A stretch of 64,000 nucleotides of DNA from NCBI GenBank assembly GCA_947631645.1, contig CANRMD010000004.1:1-64000 (forward strand), given 5' to 3'. This document shows positions 8,984 to 17,584 of the stretch, one piece after another. The translations under genes were made by a program, and so were the position numbers. The DNA comes from Candidatus Gastranaerophilales bacterium. Its GTDB lineage: Bacteria; Cyanobacteriota; Vampirovibrionia; Gastranaerophilales; Gastranaerophilaceae. The notes under the pieces were generated by a model. That model was not told where the DNA came from. It made no database searches and saw only the letters and a list, made by a program, of their open reading frames with translations. How positions within the stretch are numbered: position 1 is the first letter of the stretch; every line of letters starts with the position of its first letter.

Positions 8984-9880
8984 ATGATTATAATATTAGG
9001 CGGCAGAAATGATGAACACTGTATACATGTAGCTAATCATCTTGATAAATTAAAAGAAGAATACTATTTTTTAGATACAAGAAATTACCCGATATTTAAT
9101 TGGGAAGCAACATCACAAAATTGCGGTTCTATTATAGCTGAGGGGAAGAGGATTTCGTTTTGTGATATAAAAAGTGTTTATTGGCGAAATTATTATTCTG
9201 TTCCTTTTGAAAAAATTTCTGACGATGAATTTGTATCAAAGATGGTGCAAAGAGAAAAAGAATCAGCACTCAGCAGTTTATTTTATTCCTTAAAAACAAA
9301 CTGGGTAAACTCAATAAAAGCCTTTGAGCTCCATAAGAAAAAAGCATATTTAATAAACCTGATGAAAGAAAACAATATCAGAGTTCCAAACACACTTATA
9401 ACAAATGATAAAGACAGAATTGAAGATTTTTTTGATAAAAATAATAATAAAATAATAGTAAAACCCATACTCGGCGGTGCATATACAGAGAAGTTATCAA
9501 AAAATGATTTAACAAAAGAAAGACTTGATTCTTTAATAACTTCACCCGTTCAATTTCAAGAGTTAATAGACGGAGTTGATATTAGAGTATATGCATTTAA
9601 AGATGAAATATATGCAATAAGAATAGAAGCCGATACAATTGACTTCAGAGAAGATTTAAACGCAAAACTCATTAAAACCGAGTTACCGAAAAATATATGC
9701 GAAGATTGCAAAAAAGTCATGCAGATATCAGCTTTAAAATACTCGGGAATAGATATCCGATTAAGTAATCAGGGAGAATATGTGTTTATTGAAGCAAATC
9801 CCGCTCCAATGTTTATTTATGCCGAAAAGCAAACAAAATATCCTTTAACTCAATCGCTCATAAATCTTTTAACAAGTTAA
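8984..9880 (+). CDS. ATP-grasp ligase of the graspetide/MvdD-PsnB type
   Basis: A 298-residue ATP-grasp enzyme. An N-terminal pre-ATP-grasp domain (1-110) is followed by the family linker ending in RVPNTLITN (residues 133-141). Next come K160 with a glycine turn for ATP binding, DIR at 199-201 and 257-259, and the metal-binding FIEANPAP (E270, N272). The linker pattern AxxLxxLMKENNIRVPNTLITND is typical of peptide maturases such as MvdD and PsnB, rather than of RimK or D-Ala ligases. In that family the enzyme activates Asp/Glu side chains of a precursor and closes ester or amide rings. The likely substrate is the divergent 72-residue peptide. No exporter or protease gene is adjacent. The start is fixed by a CGGAG ribosome binding site. 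Confidence 0.82.
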   Translation: MIIILGGRNDEHCIHVANHLDKLKEEYYFLDTRNYPIFNWEATSQNCGSIIAEGKRISFCDIKSVYWRNYYSVPFEKISDDEFVSKMVQREKESALSSLFYSLKTNWVNSIKAFELHKKKAYLINLMKENNIRVPNTLITNDKDRIEDFFDKNNNKIIVKPILGGAYTEKLSKNDLTKERLDSLITSPVQFQELIDGVDIRVYAFKDEIYAIRIEADTIDFREDLNAKLIKTELPKNICEDCKKVMQISALKYSGIDIRLSNQGEYVFIEANPAPMFIYAEKQTKYPLTQSLINLLTS

Positions 9881-10241
9881 ATTTACATGCCCTTAACATT
9901 AAAAAAACTGCTATTTTTATAGTAAAAAGAGAAAAATTAAGCAACTATTGCACATGACAATGTCAAGGGGAAAAAATAGAAAAAAGTTAAAAATATCATT
10001 ATTACTAATTGTAAAACTTTTTTTAGTTAAATAGTTCTAGGGGCATGGTCATTTGTAAATAATAATTAAAAATATTTAGCTTGTAGAGCTTTCTTTGAAG
10101 TTTTAATATTTAATACACAGAGAGAAAACAAATCTACGGAAGGAGTGGTGGCTTAATACTTGAGAGAAGATAAGGGAATGTATTTCAGTTAGACTTTTAA
10201 TAAAAAAAGAAATAAATTGAGAGTGAGATTAGGGATTAGTT
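9881..10241 (+). ncRNA. Gene-free stretch, possible structured RNA of unknown class
   Basis: About 360 bases without a credible reading frame. The second half is purine-rich and ends in a strong terminator that no coding gene would need. Around 10080-10139 a stem can be drawn: TTGTAGA pairs with TCTACGG (with G-U pairs), and the inner CTTTCTT pairs with AGAGAGAAA. At 9954-9974 there is a small palindrome, TGACAATGTCA. I do not recognise 6S, SRP, tmRNA or RNase P signatures. The boundaries are uncertain; a transcript from roughly 10030 to 10272 is the best guess. Confidence 0.3.
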
Positions 10242-10272
10242 AAAAAGTTCTGAATAACAACAGAACTTTTTT
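10242..10272 (+). terminator. Rho-independent terminator
   Basis: AAAGTTCTG/CAGAACTTT, a nine-base perfect stem with an eight-base loop and a run of six T. It lies 39 bases before deoB and would end a transcript from the preceding gene-free stretch or from the ATP-grasp gene. Confidence 0.8.
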
Positions 10273-10310
10273 CATTATGTAAGGTATAATTAACTAAACA
10301 GGAGTTAACA

Positions 10311-11489
10311 ATGAAAAGAGCAATAGTTATAGTAATTGATTCAATGGGTATTGGTGCGATGCCTGACTGCAAAGAGTACGGTGATACCCCTGAATGTAAT
10401 ACCGTATGTAATGTAGCAAATTATGTAAACGGACTTAATTGTCCAAACTTATATAAACTCGGACTGGGCAATCTTGCAAATATAAAAGGGATATCAAATA
10501 ATCCTCACGCCATAGGTCAATACGGAATTATGAAAGAAACCTCAAAAGGCAAAGATACAACTACAGGACACTGGGAAATGATGGGATTAATATTGGACAA
10601 TCCTTTTAAGGTATATCCTGACGGGTTTCCAAAAGAAATAATTGATAAATTTATAAAAGAAACTAATTGCGGCGGAATACTGGCAAATTATCCCGCATCA
10701 GGTACTAAAGTTATAGAAGATTTACACACGGAACACGAAAAAACCAAATTCCCGATTATTTACACAAGTGCGGACAGTGTATTCCAAATTGCGGTTGATA
10801 TAGATATTATTCCTGTTGAAAAATTATATGAATACTGCAAAATTGCAAGAAATATACTGACTGATGAATACAATGTATCAAGAGTAATAGCAAGGCCATA
10901 CCGTATTATAGACGGTAAACCCGTAAGAATAGGAGCCTTACGCCGTGATTATTCCGTTGAACCTTTTAAAGATTCTACTTGTGATATAATCTTGAAAAAT
11001 AACGGAATAGTTCTCGGAATAGGCAAAATTGAAGATATATTTGTAGGTAAAGGCATCTCTCACGCCATTCATACCGGAGGAAACACTCAAGGGCTTGAAA
11101 TTACATTAAAAGCCGTAAAAAATGAGTTAAATCTCGATGAATTAAAAACTTCAAATTACAATATAAAGACTTATGATAAAGAATTTATATTTACCAATTT
11201 AGTTGATACTGATATGCTATACGGACACAGAAACGACCCTGTCGGATACGCAAAAGCTATTGAAGAAATAGATACATACCTGCCTAAAATAATTGATGCT
11301 ATGAGTGAAGATGATTTGCTTATAATTACTGCAGACCATGGCTGTGATCCGACGGTAAAAGGCACTGACCACACAAGAGAACAAGTCCCTCTTTTAATTT
11401 ATTCCAAAAATATTGAACCTAAACAACTTGAGAATATAAATTCATTTGAATACATTTCATCAAGAATTAAAGAATGGTTTAATATATAG
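10311..11489 (+). CDS. deoB: Phosphopentomutase
   Basis: Interconverts (deoxy)ribose 1- and 5-phosphate in nucleoside salvage. 392 residues, normal for DeoB of the alkaline-phosphatase superfamily. Metal-binding and catalytic segments are VIDSMGIGAMPD at the N-terminus, GKDTTTGHWEMMG with the phosphorylated Thr, TADHGCDP and TDHTREQVPLL. It is preceded by TATAAT (10285-10290) and a GGAG ribosome binding site. It appears monocistronic; no other deo genes are near. Confidence 0.96.
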   Translation: MKRAIVIVIDSMGIGAMPDCKEYGDTPECNTVCNVANYVNGLNCPNLYKLGLGNLANIKGISNNPHAIGQYGIMKETSKGKDTTTGHWEMMGLILDNPFKVYPDGFPKEIIDKFIKETNCGGILANYPASGTKVIEDLHTEHEKTKFPIIYTSADSVFQIAVDIDIIPVEKLYEYCKIARNILTDEYNVSRVIARPYRIIDGKPVRIGALRRDYSVEPFKDSTCDIILKNNGIVLGIGKIEDIFVGKGISHAIHTGGNTQGLEITLKAVKNELNLDELKTSNYNIKTYDKEFIFTNLVDTDMLYGHRNDPVGYAKAIEEIDTYLPKIIDAMSEDDLLIITADHGCDPTVKGTDHTREQVPLLIYSKNIEPKQLENINSFEYISSRIKEWFNI

Positions 11490-11548
11490 CAAACTTTACT
11501 TTTGCTATAAGCAATTGAAATGTTGCGGCAACGGATTAAATAATCGGC

Positions 11549-11577
11549 TTGACTTGAATTTTTAATTGTATTTTAAT
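11549..11577 (+). promoter_or_regulatory. nadA promoter
   Basis: TTGACT (11549-11554), a 17-base spacer and TTTAAT (11572-11577). Transcription would start near 11584, downstream of the ATG at 11566. That argues for 11599 as the true nadA start. Confidence 0.65.
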
Positions 11578-11598
11578 GTCTTTAATAAAAGGGCAAAT

Positions 11599-12522
11599 AT
11601 GAATTTAGTCGAAAAAATAAACAAATTAAAAAAAGAAAAAAATGCAATAATATTAACCCACTGCTACCAAAATATAGAAATAGATGAAGTTTCTGATTTT
11701 GTTGGTGATTCACTGTATTTAAGCAAAATGGCATCAACAACAGATGCTGATATAATAATATTTGCGGGGGTTTATTTTATGGCCCAGAGTGCAAAAATAC
11801 TTTCGCCCGAAAAAAGAGTATTTTTGCCGAATATGAACTCGGGATGCTTAATGGCGAATATGATTGATGTTGAAAAATTACGCGAATTTAAAGCAAAAAA
11901 TCCCAACTTACCCGTTGTCTGCTACATCAATTCAACAGCAGAAGTCAAAGCAGAATGCGATATTTGCTGTACAAGTTCCAACGCCGTTGATATAGTTAAA
12001 AGCCTTAATACGGATAAAGTACTTTTTGCACCCGATACATACCTTGGGAAATGGGTTGAAACAAAACTAAGCGGAGTTGAAGTAATTACATTTAACGGTT
12101 TCTGTCCTACTCATTTAAGGATACGCCCCGAAGATATTGAAAATGCAAGAAAAAATCACCCCGATGCCCTTATTCTTGCACATCCCGAATGCCACTGCGA
12201 AGTTTCAAAGCTCGCTGATTTCGTAGGTTCAACAAAAGAAATAATGGAATTTGCAAAGAAAAGTAACAATAAAAAATTTGTTATAGCAACGGAAAAAGGT
12301 GTTGTTGACAGATTAAACCGCGACAGCAAAATGTACAATTGGGGTAAAGAGTTTATTTTAATTAATGAAAATATTATTTGCCCGAATATGAAACATAATA
12401 CACTTGAAGATATATTAAATACTCTTGAAAATGAAGTAAACGAAATAACGCTTGATAAAGATACTATTCTAAAAGCGAAAAAAAGTATTGATAAAATGCT
12501 TCTTGCCAATAGTTTAAAATAG
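11599..12522 (+). CDS. nadA: Quinolinate synthase
   Basis: Condenses iminoaspartate with dihydroxyacetone phosphate to quinolinate in de novo NAD synthesis, using a 4Fe-4S cluster. 307 residues from the start at 11599 (MNLVEKI), which has an AAAGGG site and fits the promoter. The three cluster cysteines are expected in NSGCLMANM, GFCPTHLR and CPNMKHN, all present. HCYQNIEI...VGDSLYLS forms the N-terminal active site and HPECHCEV is the second repeat. nadB and nadC are not in the window. Confidence 0.95.
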   Translation: MNLVEKINKLKKEKNAIILTHCYQNIEIDEVSDFVGDSLYLSKMASTTDADIIIFAGVYFMAQSAKILSPEKRVFLPNMNSGCLMANMIDVEKLREFKAKNPNLPVVCYINSTAEVKAECDICCTSSNAVDIVKSLNTDKVLFAPDTYLGKWVETKLSGVEVITFNGFCPTHLRIRPEDIENARKNHPDALILAHPECHCEVSKLADFVGSTKEIMEFAKKSNNKKFVIATEKGVVDRLNRDSKMYNWGKEFILINENIICPNMKHNTLEDILNTLENEVNEITLDKDTILKAKKSIDKMLLANSLK

Positions 12523-12600
12523 AATGGTTTAAAATTTTTATTTTAATGATATAATATTTTTGTACTTTGAAAAAAGTCAGACAGAACAAAGGAGAAAATA

Positions 12601-12777
12601 ATGAAAGTTACAGTTAATGACAGTTGTATAGCATGCGGTGCATGTGAATCAGTATGTGATGCGGTTTTTTCAGTTGATGATAAAGCACAAGTTAATGCAG
12701 GTGCTGTAGCAGGCAACGAAGATTGTGTTAAAGAAGCTGCTGATTGCTGCCCTGTTAACGCTATTGAACTTGAATAA
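12601..12777 (+). CDS. Small 4Fe-4S ferredoxin
   Basis: A 58-residue ferredoxin beginning MKVTVNDSCIACGACESVC. CxxCxxCxxxC (C9, C12, C15, C19) and the late CCPVNAI are visible. The usual proline after the fourth N-terminal cysteine is Asp (CDAVF), and a further Cys lies before the late pair. This is the pattern of monocluster 4Fe-4S ferredoxins with an extra disulfide, as in Thermotoga/Pyrococcus types; a second cluster is unlikely. It is an acidic electron carrier. It has a strong AAAGGAG site, a TATAAT around 12550 and its own terminator, so it is a monocistronic unit and likely well expressed. Confidence 0.9.
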   Translation: MKVTVNDSCIACGACESVCDAVFSVDDKAQVNAGAVAGNEDCVKEAADCCPVNAIELE

Positions 12778-12793
12778 TTTAAACTATTTAATC

Positions 12794-12829
12794 AAAAAAA
12801 GAGAGATGAAATTCATCTCTCTTTTTTTT
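12794..12829 (+). terminator. Terminator after the ferredoxin gene
   Basis: An AGAGAGATG/CATCTCTCT stem with a five-base loop and eight T, immediately before the -10 of the next gene. Confidence 0.85.
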
Positions 12830-12837
12830 AATATATC

Positions 12838-12846
12838 TGCTACAAT
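12838..12846 (+). promoter_or_regulatory. Leaderless promoter of the glycosyltransferase gene
   Basis: Extended -10 TGC-TACAAT, ending six bases before the ATG at 12853. It directly follows the ferredoxin terminator. Confidence 0.6.
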
Positions 12847-12852
12847 AAAGGA

Positions 12853-13791
12853 ATGGATAAAGCATTAATAATTATTTCCGATAACAATAAAGGTAAATAT
12901 ATTTCGAAAGGGTTTGCAAACAGTTTTCGAGAACTTTCATATTTTGTAATTGAGAAAAAAATTTACGATTTAAATATTGAAGAAATAAAAAAAATTAAGC
13001 CGGATATTGTAATGATTTTTTGGACGGATATGAACCAAAAAGATATTCTTATTGATTTTTTTAAGGATTATCAATCAAAAATCATCAGTTTAGCGGAACT
13101 GAAAAATGATATTCCAAAAGAGTTTCAACGCAAAGAAAACAATTATATATTTACGTCTGATGCCAAAACAAAAAAACATTTGTTAATTCCGTCAATAGAT
13201 GTAAAGATGTATAAAACAAAATTTAACGGGTTCAATTACAATATAACATTTTCGGGCAACCCTGCTTATAAAAACAGAGAAATAATACTATCAAGACTTA
13301 TCCAAAACTTCGGAGTTATAAATCTGTTTTGCCGTTCATTTGATTTTTATAAAAGTCTTGATGATATATATAAAAATAAATATTTAGACGAATATTTTTT
13401 AGAACTTTATAAAAGTTCTTACAAAGGTTATGTTGAAAATCAAAAAGAGCTTTCGCAAATTTATTGTTCATCAAAAATAAATATTGATATGGAAAACGAA
13501 AATAAAAAAAACATAAACTATAGAGTTCTTGAAATAACGGCATCAGGCGGTTTTTTAATAGCACCCGAGAACAGCGTCATAAAAGAAAACTTTGAATCGG
13601 GCTATGAACTTGAAACTTATAAATCAACAGATGATTTAACCGACAAAATAAACTTTTACTTAAAAAACGTAAATATAGCACAAATGATAGCCTCAAAAGG
13701 AAGAATAGCAACAATAGGCAATCATAATAATTATGACAGATTAAAAACAATATTAAAGGCGGTATATGGCAAAGATATTAGTAGTAGATGA
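12853..13791 (+). CDS. CgeB-like glycosyltransferase (group 1 C-terminal domain)
   Basis: A 312-residue protein with the two-lobed layout of small GT-B enzymes. The N-terminal lobe contains IKPDIVMIFW. The C-terminal lobe reads SSKINIDMENE...NYRVLEITASGGFLIAPE, the nucleotide-sugar binding pattern of CgeB-like (Glyco_trans_1_2) proteins. Donor and acceptor are unknown. Its last 26 bases overlap the start of the response regulator, so the two are co-transcribed. The message is predicted to be leaderless. Confidence 0.7.
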   Translation: MDKALIIISDNNKGKYISKGFANSFRELSYFVIEKKIYDLNIEEIKKIKPDIVMIFWTDMNQKDILIDFFKDYQSKIISLAELKNDIPKEFQRKENNYIFTSDAKTKKHLLIPSIDVKMYKTKFNGFNYNITFSGNPAYKNREIILSRLIQNFGVINLFCRSFDFYKSLDDIYKNKYLDEYFLELYKSSYKGYVENQKELSQIYCSSKINIDMENENKKNINYRVLEITASGGFLIAPENSVIKENFESGYELETYKSTDDLTDKINFYLKNVNIAQMIASKGRIATIGNHNNYDRLKTILKAVYGKDISSR

Positions 13792-14476
13792 TGATACGGC
13801 AATAAATGAACTTATAAAAGTAAATTTAGAGCTGGCATATTACAAAGTAATAACAGCACCGGACGGAAACAAGGGTTATGCACTTGCGAAACAGGAACTG
13901 CCCAACCTGATAATTCTTGATGTTATGATGCCCGAAGTTGACGGATACACCGTTGCAAAACGCATCAGAGAAAATGAAACCACAAAAGACATTCCTATTA
14001 TTATGCTTACGGCTCTTAACATGCTTCAAAACAAGGTACAAGGTTTTAATATTGGAGTTGACGACTATTTAGTAAAACCTTTTGAAATGGAAGAACTCTT
14101 AATGAGGGTAAAAGCATTGTTAAAGAGAACGAATAATATTCCCAAATCAGTCGCGGTAAAAGAAGTATTAACTCAAGGTGATATTACATTAATACCCGAA
14201 TCTTATACCGTTGAAATAAAAGGTAAACAAGCAAAAGTTACACCGATTGAATTTGATATAGTAAATTTACTTATGCAAAATTACGGCAATATGGTGTCAA
14301 GTGCCAAGATTTTAAAAGATGTTTGGGGTTATGAAGCAGATGATGCCGTTGAAACAATAAGAGTTCACATGCGTCATATCAGAACAAAACTTGATAAAAT
14401 TTCAGACGGAACAAAATATATTGAAACCATATACGGAGGCGGATACAGACTTATTCCGGAAGGAGTAAAAAAATAA
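13766..14476 (+). CDS. OmpR/RpaB-like response regulator
   Basis: A 236-residue two-domain regulator. The receiver has the acidic pocket DDD (8-10), the phospho-acceptor D52 (ILDVMMP), and the conserved Thr and Lys in MLTA and LVKPFE. A winged-helix DNA-binding domain follows (about 140-232), with VWGYEADDAVETIRVHMRHIRTKL. It is most like the cyanobacterial RpaA/RpaB branch by eye, but the exact orthology is not established. No histidine kinase gene is in the window. The start lies inside the glycosyltransferase gene with an AAAGGCGG site, so the regulator is translationally coupled to an enzyme gene rather than to a kinase. Confidence 0.9.
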   Translation: MAKILVVDDDTAINELIKVNLELAYYKVITAPDGNKGYALAKQELPNLIILDVMMPEVDGYTVAKRIRENETTKDIPIIMLTALNMLQNKVQGFNIGVDDYLVKPFEMEELLMRVKALLKRTNNIPKSVAVKEVLTQGDITLIPESYTVEIKGKQAKVTPIEFDIVNLLMQNYGNMVSSAKILKDVWGYEADDAVETIRVHMRHIRTKLDKISDGTKYIETIYGGGYRLIPEGVKK

Positions 14477-14586
14477 AAGAAATCATATTTTATTTTTTAT
14501 AAAATTAAATTTTGTTTAAAAGTAGTTAAATATTAAATAATATTATATAATTACAAGGTTGTATCGACAGATAAAAGGAGAATATA

Positions 14587-17007
14587 ATGCCGTTTTTAAA
14601 CAAAATGACAAACTCCGTTAAATATTTATTTTTAGCGTTTTTATCGCTATTTTTAACGGTGGTGCCTGCGTTGGCGGGAGAGGCAAACTTAATAGTTCCT
14701 AAAATTCAGGGCGATAACTTTAGCTTACTTTTAACAGGTATAGTTGTTTCCTTGTTAGGACTAATTTGGGGGTTAATTGCCTATGCTCAAATTAAAGGAA
14801 TTAAAGCCCATAAATGTATGATAGAAATAGGCAACACAATTTTTGAAACCTGTAAAACATATCTTGTTCAACAGGGTAAATTCTTAATAGTTTTAGAAAT
14901 ATTGATTGCCATATGTATTGCATTCTATTTTGGTTTTTTACAGGAAATGAGCGTTAAAAATGTACTTATAATCCTTGCCGCATCAGTAATAGGCATTTTA
15001 GGTTCATACGGAGTAGCCTGGTTTGGTATAAGAATGAATACTTTAGCTAATGCGAGAACATCTTTTACCGCCCTAAGAAACAAACCGTTAGACATATTAA
15101 ATATTCCGTTAAAAGCGGGAATGAGTATCGGCGTATTACTTGTAAGTGTTGAATTAATAGTAATGCTTGCCATATTATTATTTGTTCCGGGGAATTTAGC
15201 CGGTGCTTGCTTTATAGGTTTCGCTATAGGTGAATCTTTAGGAGCATCCGCACTGCGTGTTGCGGGAGGTATTTTTACAAAGATTGCCGATATCGGTTCG
15301 GATTTGATGAAAATTCAATTCGGAATTAAAGAAGATGACCCGAGAAACCCCGGAGTTATTGCTGATTGCACGGGAGATAATGCGGGTGATTCAATAGGAC
15401 CTACTGCCGATGGTTTTGAAACATACGGCGTAACGGGGGTTGCCCTTGTAAGCTTTATTTTATTGGGGGTATTTCCCGAATATCAAATTCAACTCTTAAC
15501 ATGGATATTTGTTATGAGATACCTTATGATTATTACATCAGTCGTTGCTTACGGGGTTAACGGTATTTTAAACAAAATATTATACTCAGATAAAGAAGAT
15601 TTGGATTTTGAAGCACCTTTAACAAATTTAGTTTGGTTAACTTCAATTTTATCAATCGCAATGACCTTTACCATAAGCCGCTATTTATTAGGCAATATGC
15701 CGAATAACTTATGGCTTACTTTATCAATAATAATAAGCTGCGGTACTTTAGGTGCAGCTTTAATACCCGAATTTACAAAGGTATTTACAAGCCCAAAAGC
15801 AAAACACACATCGGAAGTTGTAACCGCTTCAAAAGAAGGCGGTGCTTCTTTAACAATTTTATCAGGTATAGTTTCGGGTAATTTCTCGGGCTTTTGGATA
15901 GGACTTGTTATAGTTGCATTAATGACAATGTCATATTTTGCAAGTTTACATATCCCGAGTGATATAATGATATATTCATCCGTATTTGCATTCGGTTTGG
16001 TTGCATTCGGCTTTTTGGGAATGGGCCCGGTTACAATCGCAGTTGACAGTTACGGTCCCGTTACCGATAACGCACAATCAGTTTATGAATTATCTTTAAT
16101 CGAAGAAATTCCAAACGTAAAAGAAGAAATCAAAAATGAATTTGGCTTTGAACCCAACTTTGAAACCGCTAAGAAATTTTTAGAGCAAAATGACGGAGCC
16201 GGTAATACTTTTAAAGCAACTTCAAAACCTGTTTTAATAGGTACTGCCGTTGTAGGTGCCACTACAATGATATTTTCATTAATTCTTGTTATTAAAGAAA
16301 CACTAAACATTGAACCTGAAGCCATTTTAAACCTTTTAAACCCTTATACAATCTTAGGCTTGTTAATGGGCGGAGCGGTTATTTATTGGTTCTCCGGTGC
16401 TTCAATGCAAGCTGTTACTACAGGTGCATACAGAGCAGTTAAATATATTGCTCAAAATATTAAACTCGGTGAATCTGACGATAAAAAGGCTAACGTTGAC
16501 AACTCAAAAGAAGTCGTTAAAATTTGTACTGAATATGCCCAAAAAGGTATGTTTAACATATTTATAGCATTATTTGCGTTTGCTCTTGCTTTTGCATGCC
16601 TGTCAGCACCGATGAGTAATAATTTAAACCCCGTATCTTTCTTTGTAAGCTACTTAATCGGTATAGCAATATTCGGGTTATTCCAAGCGGTATTTATGGC
16701 AAATGCCGGCGGCTGCTGGGATAATGCTAAAAAAATAGTAGAAGTTGATTTGGCGGAAAAAGGAACACCATTGCACGATGCAACAGTTGTCGGTGATACC
16801 GTCGGCGACCCGTTTAAAGATACTTCCTCCGTTGCTATGAATCCTATTATTAAATTTACAACCTTATTCGGGCTTCTTGCAATGGAAATAGCAATAGCTC
16901 CCGCGTTTAAAAATATAGCTCCCGTTGCGGGAATAATATTATTTGTTATCGCGGTAATTTTTGTAATCCGATCATTCTACGGCATGAGAATTCCGACGGA
17001 TAAATAA
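14587..17007 (+). CDS. hppA: Membrane-bound ion-pumping pyrophosphatase
   Basis: An 806-residue polytopic protein with about 16 membrane segments that couples pyrophosphate hydrolysis to H+ or Na+ transport. Catalytic segments are EDDPRNPGVIADCTGDNAGD (near 248-267) and AGGCWDNAKK with VVGDTVGDPFKDTSS near the C-terminus. The usual DVGADLVGKVE block is changed to DIGSDLMKIQFG, and NVGDCAGMAADLFE to DSIGPTADGFE, so it belongs to a divergent branch. The GNTFKAT at about 539 has Lys where K+-dependent enzymes have Ala, which suggests potassium independence (inference). The ion cannot be assigned safely. It has a strong AAGGAG site and stands alone. Confidence 0.92.
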   Translation: MPFLNKMTNSVKYLFLAFLSLFLTVVPALAGEANLIVPKIQGDNFSLLLTGIVVSLLGLIWGLIAYAQIKGIKAHKCMIEIGNTIFETCKTYLVQQGKFLIVLEILIAICIAFYFGFLQEMSVKNVLIILAASVIGILGSYGVAWFGIRMNTLANARTSFTALRNKPLDILNIPLKAGMSIGVLLVSVELIVMLAILLFVPGNLAGACFIGFAIGESLGASALRVAGGIFTKIADIGSDLMKIQFGIKEDDPRNPGVIADCTGDNAGDSIGPTADGFETYGVTGVALVSFILLGVFPEYQIQLLTWIFVMRYLMIITSVVAYGVNGILNKILYSDKEDLDFEAPLTNLVWLTSILSIAMTFTISRYLLGNMPNNLWLTLSIIISCGTLGAALIPEFTKVFTSPKAKHTSEVVTASKEGGASLTILSGIVSGNFSGFWIGLVIVALMTMSYFASLHIPSDIMIYSSVFAFGLVAFGFLGMGPVTIAVDSYGPVTDNAQSVYELSLIEEIPNVKEEIKNEFGFEPNFETAKKFLEQNDGAGNTFKATSKPVLIGTAVVGATTMIFSLILVIKETLNIEPEAILNLLNPYTILGLLMGGAVIYWFSGASMQAVTTGAYRAVKYIAQNIKLGESDDKKANVDNSKEVVKICTEYAQKGMFNIFIALFAFALAFACLSAPMSNNLNPVSFFVSYLIGIAIFGLFQAVFMANAGGCWDNAKKIVEVDLAEKGTPLHDATVVGDTVGDPFKDTSSVAMNPIIKFTTLFGLLAMEIAIAPAFKNIAPVAGIILFVIAVIFVIRSFYGMRIPTDK

Positions 17008-17013
17008 TTAAAA

Positions 17014-17048
17014 CAAAAACAGCCCCAAATATAAGGGGCTGTTTTTTT
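17014..17048. terminator. Bidirectional terminator between hppA and the pentapeptide gene
   Basis: CAGCCCC/GGGGCTG stem with A-run and T-run on either side. It serves both convergent genes. Confidence 0.85.
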
Positions 17049-17062
17049 ATATCAATAAAATA

Positions 17063-17584
17063 TTAATAATCAGAAATAGTGTTTTCTTCTTCTCCCTCTT
17101 CATCTTCTTTTGAGTAATTACTGTCAAAATCATCAGGGAGTAAATCGTTATCAGGCCAGATAGTAGTATCATCGGCACGTGTTGCGGAAAGATTAGAGCT
17201 TGCAGAAAAATCGGAATCAGATAAATCAGCTTCTTTAACAATACAACCTGCCATATCCGCATCAGTAAAGTTGCAATAATTAACCGTAGCATAACTAAAA
17301 TCAGTACCGTTAAGAACGCTTTCCGAAAAATCACATTCAATTAAATTTGCTCTTGTAAAATCCGCCGCATTTAAATCGCTTGCCGTAAAATTACAATTTG
17401 ATATATGAGAGTCAACAAAAGAAGTACCGGCAAGTTCAGTATTTGTAAAATCAACTTCTTCCAACGAAATATTTGAAAAATCAAGTTCTGTCAAATCGAG
17501 TTCTTCATCCAAAGTTTTTTTGTAAGAATTATACTCTTCAGGATTTTTAATAATTAATTCTGCGAGTTCTTCTTTTGAATACAT
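17063..17584 (-). CDS. Pentapeptide-repeat protein
   Basis: A 173-residue protein. From about residue 30 to 140 it shows repeats of the A(D/N)LxX/xxDF type (for example LDFSN, VDFTN, CNFTA, ADFTR, CDFSE, TDFSY, CNFTD, ADLSD), which fold as a right-handed quadrilateral beta-helix. The N-terminus is helical and the last 35 residues are very acidic (EDEEGEEE). No signal peptide is visible, so it is probably cytoplasmic. Some relatives mimic DNA against gyrase, but most have no known role. Its GGAG ribosome binding site is clear. Confidence 0.85.
   Translation of the reverse strand: MYSKEELAELIIKNPEEYNSYKKTLDEELDLTELDFSNISLEEVDFTNTELAGTSFVDSHISNCNFTASDLNAADFTRANLIECDFSESVLNGTDFSYATVNYCNFTDADMAGCIVKEADLSDSDFSASSNLSATRADDTTIWPDNDLLPDDFDSNYSKEDEEGEEENTISDY

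Noticed and set aside
9881-10272. 6S RNA, SRP RNA, tmRNA or RNase P RNA
   Set aside because: CGGAAGGAG at about 10136 briefly resembled the SRP tetraloop region, but the required flanking bases are absent. No signature of the other classes could be found.
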